45,354 nt of DNA from JAGOUB01 sp964640945 (GTDB lineage Bacteria; Patescibacteriota; Gracilibacteria; Peribacterales; Peribacteraceae): contig CAZXIV010000010.1 of NCBI GenBank assembly GCA_964640945.1, positions 1 to 45,354 on the forward strand, in the 5' to 3' direction. Within the stretch, counting starts at the first letter, position 1. Each line of letters starts with the position of its first letter. The notes under the pieces were generated by a model. That model was given only the letters and a program-made list of their open reading frames with translations, ran no database searches and had not been told where the DNA came from. Below are positions 40,724-45,354 of the stretch, piece after piece. The translations under genes were made by a program, and so were the position numbers.

Positions 40724-42448
40724 ATGGTGTTACGCTCCCCGGCATCGGCTGACGACCAAGACTTGTCTCTAGAAAGCCAAATTCTGGCTGATAAGCGGGG
40801 GGAAGGGCTGCCGGAACGGGAGCTTCTCCGCCGCATCGGCCGCATTAAGGCCCAAGTGGCGCGTTATGTCTCCATCTCGTTCGACCAGATGGGCGCTGCC
40901 GGTGCCTCCGATACGCAGAACCTGCTCACGGGTTTGCAGTTCATCAACAAAGAGGACGAGTCCGAGGTGGCCGGTTGGGAGCAATTGGTGGCCCGTCTGT
41001 TCGCGGAGTATCTGCCCTCGGCGCGCATTCTCTACGCCCGCATGCAGCGCGAGTTCGACCGTGGCCGAGGCTCAATGAGCGCTCTCGAAGAGGCGGAATG
41101 GGAGACGTTCTACCGCAGCCCGAGTTACGACTACAAGCACAAGGAGAACCAGATCGAGAGCATCCTACCCCACGAGATCGACCAGTCGATCGCTGTCCGT
41201 CTGGAGCGCGACAGCCTCCTGGATCAGGCCGAGGCGCGTCTTATTCCCGCGAGCTATGCGCTCAGCGACGACAGCGCCTTCCTGCGCCTGCCTCTTTCGA
41301 GCCGCAAGGCGGCCGTCGCCTCGTTCCGCGAGGATGTGCGTGAGCTCTCGAGTGAGCTCCGCGCCGCCCACGGCGACCTTCGCAATTTCCTCTCGGCCCA
41401 GGCCAGCGGCGAGCGCGCCGCTTTTAGCCTCGACGAAGCCGGGCGCTGGCTGAGCCGTGCCTTTGATCAGGCCGAGAATGCCAAGGATGTGGAGCAATTC
41501 AAGAAGGGGACGATTCTGCCGGCGCTCGCCCGCGCCGAGTACTTGCGCGCCGAGTACGACGCCGCCGAGGCCGCCCTTGAGCCCGTGGCTGACCGTCTGC
41601 CGGCCGGCTTCCGCCGCCGGTCCGCCGCGTCGTTCTTGCAACTCTCTGTTTCTGGACGGGCCGCCTACGTGGTCGGTATCCAAAACGCCGCTCGCGCCGC
41701 GAGCGCTTCTCGCCACGCCGAGGAAGCCGAGGCGCGCTTGGCCGATGACGCCGAGCAGTCGATTCGGGCTGCGCTCGCTACGGGCGACTGGCGCGGCGCC
41801 CAGCTTCATCTTGAGACGCTCACCGCTCTGGACCAGCGCCGCGATTCGCTCACCGGTCTGATCCACGCTGTCGACGCCGCCGAGATCGCCGGTCGGCGTG
41901 AGGAAGATATCGCCGAAGCCCGCGCGGCCATCACGCGGTCGGTCGGCACCATCGGCCACACCGCCCTCTTGAGCGCCTATGCCTCGGCGGTCGCCGAGGG
42001 CGTCGAGCACTTCGACGCGTTCGCCACCCTGGTGGAGCGCCGCGCCCAGGCCAAGAACCAGCGCCCAGTCGCCCGGCCCGCCCCCACGCTCGTGCGCGCC
42101 GAGGTTATGGCTGAACCTGTACCAGTGTTAGAGGCGGAACCGGCACCGGAAGTGTCGGCACCCGCCGCTGATACGCAAAACGATGCCGATCTTCAGCAGA
42201 AGAAAGCAACAGAACGCCCGGTGGTGGCCGTTGAGGCCGACGACGCCAAGGCGGTAGTCCAGACGGTGGCGACCATTGAGACGGTGGGCGACGAGACGGC
42301 GGCGCTGGCGCTCAAGGCCGAAGGCGAGACGATCTCGGTCTCACGCCAAGCCGAAGCCGCCAAGCTTCACCCCTGGCTCAAGCATCACCTCGGGGTCTTG
42401 GCCCGCCACGGTGCCGGCTTCCTGCCGCCCGCCAGTCGCACCTCTTGA
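40724..42448 (+). CDS. Helical Ala/Glu-rich protein, unknown
   Basis: A 574-residue soluble protein, almost wholly alpha-helical, rich in Ala, Arg and Glu; no family recognised. Residues 1-430 form a long helical array; about 435-540 is a Pro/Ala/Val/Glu linker of low complexity; the last 25 residues form a short helical end (HPWLKHHLGVLARHGAGFLP). No signal peptide or membrane segment. The ATG at 40724 is chosen because an extended -10 lies between it and the upstream start. In composition it resembles the two large helical proteins of the 18-25.8 kb operon, without detectable sequence similarity by eye. Confidence 0.75.
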   Translation: MVLRSPASADDQDLSLESQILADKRGEGLPERELLRRIGRIKAQVARYVSISFDQMGAAGASDTQNLLTGLQFINKEDESEVAGWEQLVARLFAEYLPSARILYARMQREFDRGRGSMSALEEAEWETFYRSPSYDYKHKENQIESILPHEIDQSIAVRLERDSLLDQAEARLIPASYALSDDSAFLRLPLSSRKAAVASFREDVRELSSELRAAHGDLRNFLSAQASGERAAFSLDEAGRWLSRAFDQAENAKDVEQFKKGTILPALARAEYLRAEYDAAEAALEPVADRLPAGFRRRSAASFLQLSVSGRAAYVVGIQNAARAASASRHAEEAEARLADDAEQSIRAALATGDWRGAQLHLETLTALDQRRDSLTGLIHAVDAAEIAGRREEDIAEARAAITRSVGTIGHTALLSAYASAVAEGVEHFDAFATLVERRAQAKNQRPVARPAPTLVRAEVMAEPVPVLEAEPAPEVSAPAADTQNDADLQQKKATERPVVAVEADDAKAVVQTVATIETVGDETAALALKAEGETISVSRQAEAAKLHPWLKHHLGVLARHGAGFLPPASRTS

Positions 42449-42482
42449 ATCACGGCGGTTGGGGCCGTAGTCTCGGGATGTT

Positions 42483-43046
42483 ATGCGTCCCTCCTTCCTG
42501 CTTTCACTCACGCTTCTGCTCGCCGCCTGCGGGACTGGCTCCTGGCCCGCGCCTGCAGACCTGGCTCAAAACCCACTCTACGTCTACGCGGAGCAATCAC
42601 TGCTCACGCAGCATCTCGCCAATGTCGAGATAAAGGACGGTCAGGGCTCGGGCAGTCTGGCCGGCCAGCGGCAGGTCTCCATTCGCGCCTCGCAAGACGC
42701 CCAGGCCATCATTGCTTCGGGCTGGTCGGGCATGTTTGTGCCGGCCGCAGACGAAGTGAGCGGCGCCGCTCTCTTGCTCGATGGCACGCTTTTCTTTGGC
42801 CCCGACTTTATGCTGCCGCCGGGCCTTGATGTGCATGTCTACCTCTCGAGTGCGGTTGATCCGCGCGAAGGTGTCTTTCCCGATGAGACGGCACTCGATC
42901 TAGGCCGTTTGGCCACGCCGTTTGGTGCCCAGGCCATCGCTTTGCCTCAGGGCACGCCGACAGACGGCACGCTTCGCACCGTCGTGTTGCGTGATGAAGC
43001 CCTGGGCCGCCTGATGAGCTTCGCCCAGTTGTCGAGATCCAACTGA
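42483..43046 (+). CDS. Lipoprotein with DM13-like domain
   Basis: A 187-residue lipoprotein. The signal peptide MRPSFLLSLTLLLAAC has lipobox LAAC with Cys16. The mature part (about 75-185) follows the pattern of the DM13 domain: SGAALLLDGTLFFGPDF, LDVHVYLSS, LDLGRLATPFGAQAIALP and a final TVVLRDEALGRLMSFAQL. DM13 domains are proposed to take part in redox or electron transfer and carry a conserved Cys; here that position is not Cys. The assignment is by pattern only. A TAGTCT hexamer lies 9 bases before the ATG. Confidence 0.6.
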   Translation: MRPSFLLSLTLLLAACGTGSWPAPADLAQNPLYVYAEQSLLTQHLANVEIKDGQGSGSLAGQRQVSIRASQDAQAIIASGWSGMFVPAADEVSGAALLLDGTLFFGPDFMLPPGLDVHVYLSSAVDPREGVFPDETALDLGRLATPFGAQAIALPQGTPTDGTLRTVVLRDEALGRLMSFAQLSRSN

Positions 43047-43054
43047 CGTGGGTC

Positions 43055-44527
43055 TTAGAAGATTTCGGCCGCCATCGCGGCCACGTTTACGATGTCGCGC
43101 TCGGTGGCGGCAGTGGCGGCACCGTCGACGAGGCACTGCAGGCGGACAGGCGTATGGAAGATATTTTGGATGAGCATTTCGATGGCGCGGCTGGCGTCGG
43201 TGGCGGCCACTTTATCGCGGTGGAACTTGGAGCTGAACATGAGTGTCACTGTCGTTCCCTCAACCGCTGTCAGGCGGGCGTCCTTGAGTGACATGCGCGC
43301 CGATGATGGTTCCACTTTAGGGAGGAGGAAGGGCCAGGCGGCGGCTAGGTTCTCCCGGGTGAAAGCGGCGGCTTCGATAGTGGGAGCGGGCGGGGCGGGC
43401 GGCGCCTCCGCTGGAGGTGTGATCGGAGCGGTAGCAACCTCTTTTTTTGGCGCTGGCGCAGCTGGTGTGGGAGCAGGCGTGGGTGGAGCAGGGGGTGGGG
43501 GAGTGCTGGCGTCGGACATTGGGCTGGAGGCCAAGCCCGCGGCCCGCAGCAGGCCGGCCTCGAGTGCGATCATCGGTGCGGGCGAGATCCGAAGTTCTCG
43601 CAAGCACCAGAGGATGGCGTCCAAGCGACTGATTGCCGCCGTCAGTGTGGCTGGGTTGTTCAGAGCTTGGGGCAGAGCCTCACGGAGCTTTTCCAGGATG
43701 AGGCGCAGGATGTTCTCCGGCGGGATGGCGAGCTGCTCCAGTTCGGCTGTGAGACGTAAAATTTGGGCGCTGTCGCCGGCCTCGATGGCGGCTAAAAGCG
43801 CCTCAGCCTGGGCGAAGCCGCTCTCCCCAATGCGCTCAGCCACATCGGCGGCGGTGATGGCCGGCAGCGAGCGGAGTTGGTCTAAGAGCGAGAGAGCATC
43901 GCGCATGCCGCCGCGGGCCACGGTGGCAATGGCGCGGAGCGCCGGGCGGTCGACGATGATGTGCTCCCTATCGGCCACGACCTGCAGGCGGCGGATGATG
44001 TCTTCCTCGCGGATCTGGCGGAACTGAAAGCGCTGGCAGCGCGACTGGATGGTGGCGGGTACCTTGTGGAGTTCAGTCGTGGCCAGGATGAAGAAGGCGT
44101 AGGGTGGCGGTTCTTCGAGGGTTTTTAGCAGGGCGTTGAAGGCTTCTTTGGTGAGCATATGGACCTCGTCCACGATAAAGACCTTAGCGGCGGCCGCCAC
44201 GGGCGGAAAAACGATACCTTCGAGCAGCGAGCGGACGTCGTCGATGCGGCGGTTACTGGCCGCGTCAATCTCTACCAGATCGACCAGATTGCCGTCTTCG
44301 ACGCCCTTGAGGATCTGGCTCTTCATCTCCTCGGCGGCGCCGTGGGTGAGCAGGGCGCGGGCAAGGATGCGGGCGACCGAGGTTTTGCCTGTCCCGCGCG
44401 GTCCGGAGAAGAGATACGCGTGCGACAAGCGGTCCTGCGCCAGGGCCTGTTCCAGGGTGGTGACGATGTGGTCCTGGCCGATCACATCAGCAAGAGTCGT
44501 GGGCCGGTAGGTGCGGTAGAGCGACAC
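43055..44527 (-). CDS. dnaX: DNA polymerase III subunit gamma/tau
   Basis: A 490-residue clamp-loader ATPase. Walker A is GPRGTGKT (42-49), Walker B is VFIVDEVHML with Asp120 and Glu121, followed by the sensor region NALLKTLEEPP and FILATTELHKVPATIQSRCQ. The zinc module normally found between Walker A and EIDAAS (four Cys) has no cysteine here. A Pro/Ala-rich linker (about 340-395) joins a tau-like C-terminal domain. The GTG at 44527 matches the family start (SLYRTYRP) and lies 6 bases after TACCCT, predicting a leaderless transcript. It is convergent with the DM13 lipoprotein. Confidence 0.94.
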   Translation of the reverse strand: MSLYRTYRPTTLADVIGQDHIVTTLEQALAQDRLSHAYLFSGPRGTGKTSVARILARALLTHGAAEEMKSQILKGVEDGNLVDLVEIDAASNRRIDDVRSLLEGIVFPPVAAAAKVFIVDEVHMLTKEAFNALLKTLEEPPPYAFFILATTELHKVPATIQSRCQRFQFRQIREEDIIRRLQVVADREHIIVDRPALRAIATVARGGMRDALSLLDQLRSLPAITAADVAERIGESGFAQAEALLAAIEAGDSAQILRLTAELEQLAIPPENILRLILEKLREALPQALNNPATLTAAISRLDAILWCLRELRISPAPMIALEAGLLRAAGLASSPMSDASTPPPPAPPTPAPTPAAPAPKKEVATAPITPPAEAPPAPPAPTIEAAAFTRENLAAAWPFLLPKVEPSSARMSLKDARLTAVEGTTVTLMFSSKFHRDKVAATDASRAIEMLIQNIFHTPVRLQCLVDGAATAATERDIVNVAAMAAEIF

Positions 44528-44533
44528 CTCGCC

Positions 44534-44542
44534 AGGGTAGCA
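44534..44542 (-). promoter_or_regulatory. Extended -10 of dnaX (leaderless)
   Basis: TGCTACCCT on the minus strand, 6 bases before GTG 44527. Confidence 0.55.
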
Positions 44543-44607
44543 GGCAGTGGGAGAATCTTCATCGCGGACTTGTCTTTTTACAGTGAAAGTTACACAATGA
44601 ATGCACT

Positions 44608-45204
44608 ATGCGTCGTCTACTGCCCTTGGCCTGCCTCCTGCTTGCTGCCTGTTTTGTTGATACGACGGGCATCTCGGCCGAATCGTCGGCGGTCATTCAC
44701 CCGGCTACGGCCCAAAACGCGGGCGTGCAGGTAATGGAATTTGCCGACTTGGAGTGTCCTGCTTGCAAGAACCTGACAACTCAAGTGGTTCAGCCGCTCA
44801 TCGCCAAGTATGGCACGCAGATCAGACTGGAGTTCAAGCATTTCCCACTCCATTCGATCCACCGCTACGCCTATCAGGCCTCCCAAGCGGCTGAGTGTGC
44901 CGCCGACCAGGGGAAGTTTTGGGACTGGATCAACTATGGGTATGAGCACCAGGACGACTTGCCGAATAAGCCCTTTATGGAGTGGGCCAAGCACTTTAAT
45001 TTCGATCTTGATCTCTTCGACCGCTGCCTGCGCTCGGGCATCAAGGAGGATGCCGTCGACGCCGATTATAAGGAGGCGCTCGCTTTGGGTGTCGATTCCA
45101 CGCCCACCTTCTTCGTGAATGGCCAGCGGGTTCTCATTGTCGACGGTACGACGCTCGATAACGCGGTGGCTGCCGCCTTGAGTAAGGTCGGCTCCAAACT
45201 GTAA
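44608..45204 (+). CDS. DsbA-like thiol oxidoreductase lipoprotein
   Basis: A 198-residue lipoprotein: signal MRRLLPLACLLLAAC with Cys15 acylated, then a thioredoxin fold with a helical insert. The active site is Cys50-Pro-Ala-Cys53 in MEFADLECPACKN, and the cis-proline loop is STPTFFVNG. It belongs to the DsbA/DsbG-like (Thioredoxin_4) family, which forms or isomerises disulfides outside the cytoplasm. Likely clients are the Cys-containing lipoproteins at 7577 and 35878 (inference). Divergent from dnaX; ends at a strong terminator. No DsbB or VKOR partner is in the window. Confidence 0.9.
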   Translation: MRRLLPLACLLLAACFVDTTGISAESSAVIHPATAQNAGVQVMEFADLECPACKNLTTQVVQPLIAKYGTQIRLEFKHFPLHSIHRYAYQASQAAECAADQGKFWDWINYGYEHQDDLPNKPFMEWAKHFNFDLDLFDRCLRSGIKEDAVDADYKEALALGVDSTPTFFVNGQRVLIVDGTTLDNAVAAALSKVGSKL

Positions 45205-45213
45205 GCCATAGAC

Positions 45214-45240
45214 AAAAGAGGGCTTCGGCCCTCTTTTTTG
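45214..45240 (+). terminator. Rho-independent terminator
   Basis: AAAAGAGGGC (45214-45223), loop TTCG, GCCCTCTTTT (45228-45237) and further T; a textbook terminator after the DsbA-like gene. Confidence 0.92.
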
Positions 45241-45305
45241 TGTGTTTATAGTCCTTTTTGTGGGTAGTAAAATTCTCAGTTTGGCTTGTGCCAATCATTC
45301 GGTTT

Positions 45306-45336
45306 TCCACTTTTTGTCAGCGCGACAAAAAGTGGA
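45306..45336. repeat. REP-like palindrome, copy 3
   Basis: A perfect 13-bp stem TCCACTTTTTGTC (45306-45318) / GACAAAAAGTGGA (45324-45336) with loop AGCGC. Same plan as copies at 16184 and 16594. Confidence 0.75.
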
Positions 45337-45354
45337 GTAAAAAACGCTGCGCGC

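Overview
The window is about 60% GC, densely coded and uses the standard stop codons; many genes end in TGA, so this is not a lineage that reads TGA as glycine. Gene content points to a Patescibacteria (Candidate Phyla Radiation) genome: a short HrcA, a compact DnaX without zinc cysteines, small membrane proteins, a VirD4/TraD-like ATPase with no other secretion genes, and many unrecognised helical proteins. All three tRNA genes encode their CCA ends. The lineage within the radiation cannot be fixed from sequence alone. A 100-base N gap (39182-39281) lies inside a tandem repeat.

Layout. (1) 1-7.5 kb, minus strand: a secreted Ig/FN3 protein, PfkB kinase, a conserved unknown, a RimK-like ATP-grasp ligase, a TPR protein and a fatty acid desaturase. 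(2) 7.5-12.3 kb, plus: lipoprotein, tRNA-Cys, csaA, tRNA-Ala, a small membrane protein and a P2B-type Ca2+ ATPase. (3) 12.3-14.8 kb, minus: ruvA-pgi-trxA-small membrane protein. (4) 14.9-17.8 kb: an M23 peptidase, a palindrome-rich spacer, rsmI and an orphan gene. (5) 18.0-25.8 kb, plus: four consecutive unrecognised genes ending in 967- and 1311-residue proteins; this is the main candidate for an undescribed system. (6) 25.9-33.3 kb, plus: gyrA, rpmE, hrcA, a coupling-protein-like ATPase and a Met-rich membrane protein. (7) 33.4-38.8 kb: a ChbG/YdjC deacetylase broken by an in-frame TGA, then four minus-strand genes that each carry their own promoter, Shine-Dalgarno site and terminator, with a plus-strand lipoprotein between them. 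(8) 38.9-45.4 kb: tRNA-Val with a tRNA-derived tandem repeat, a zinc-ribbon SpoVG, dcd, a helical unknown, a DM13-like lipoprotein, dnaX, a DsbA-like lipoprotein and a terminal palindrome.

Two expression styles are visible. Most core genes have a TAnnnT -10 hexamer ending only 6-9 bases before the start codon, which predicts leaderless or near-leaderless mRNAs. The orphan genes in region 7 and at 17.4-17.8 kb instead have AT-rich promoters, 5' UTRs of about 35-190 bases, strong GGAG-type ribosome sites and single-gene terminators, which suggests a separately acquired cassette-like gene class.
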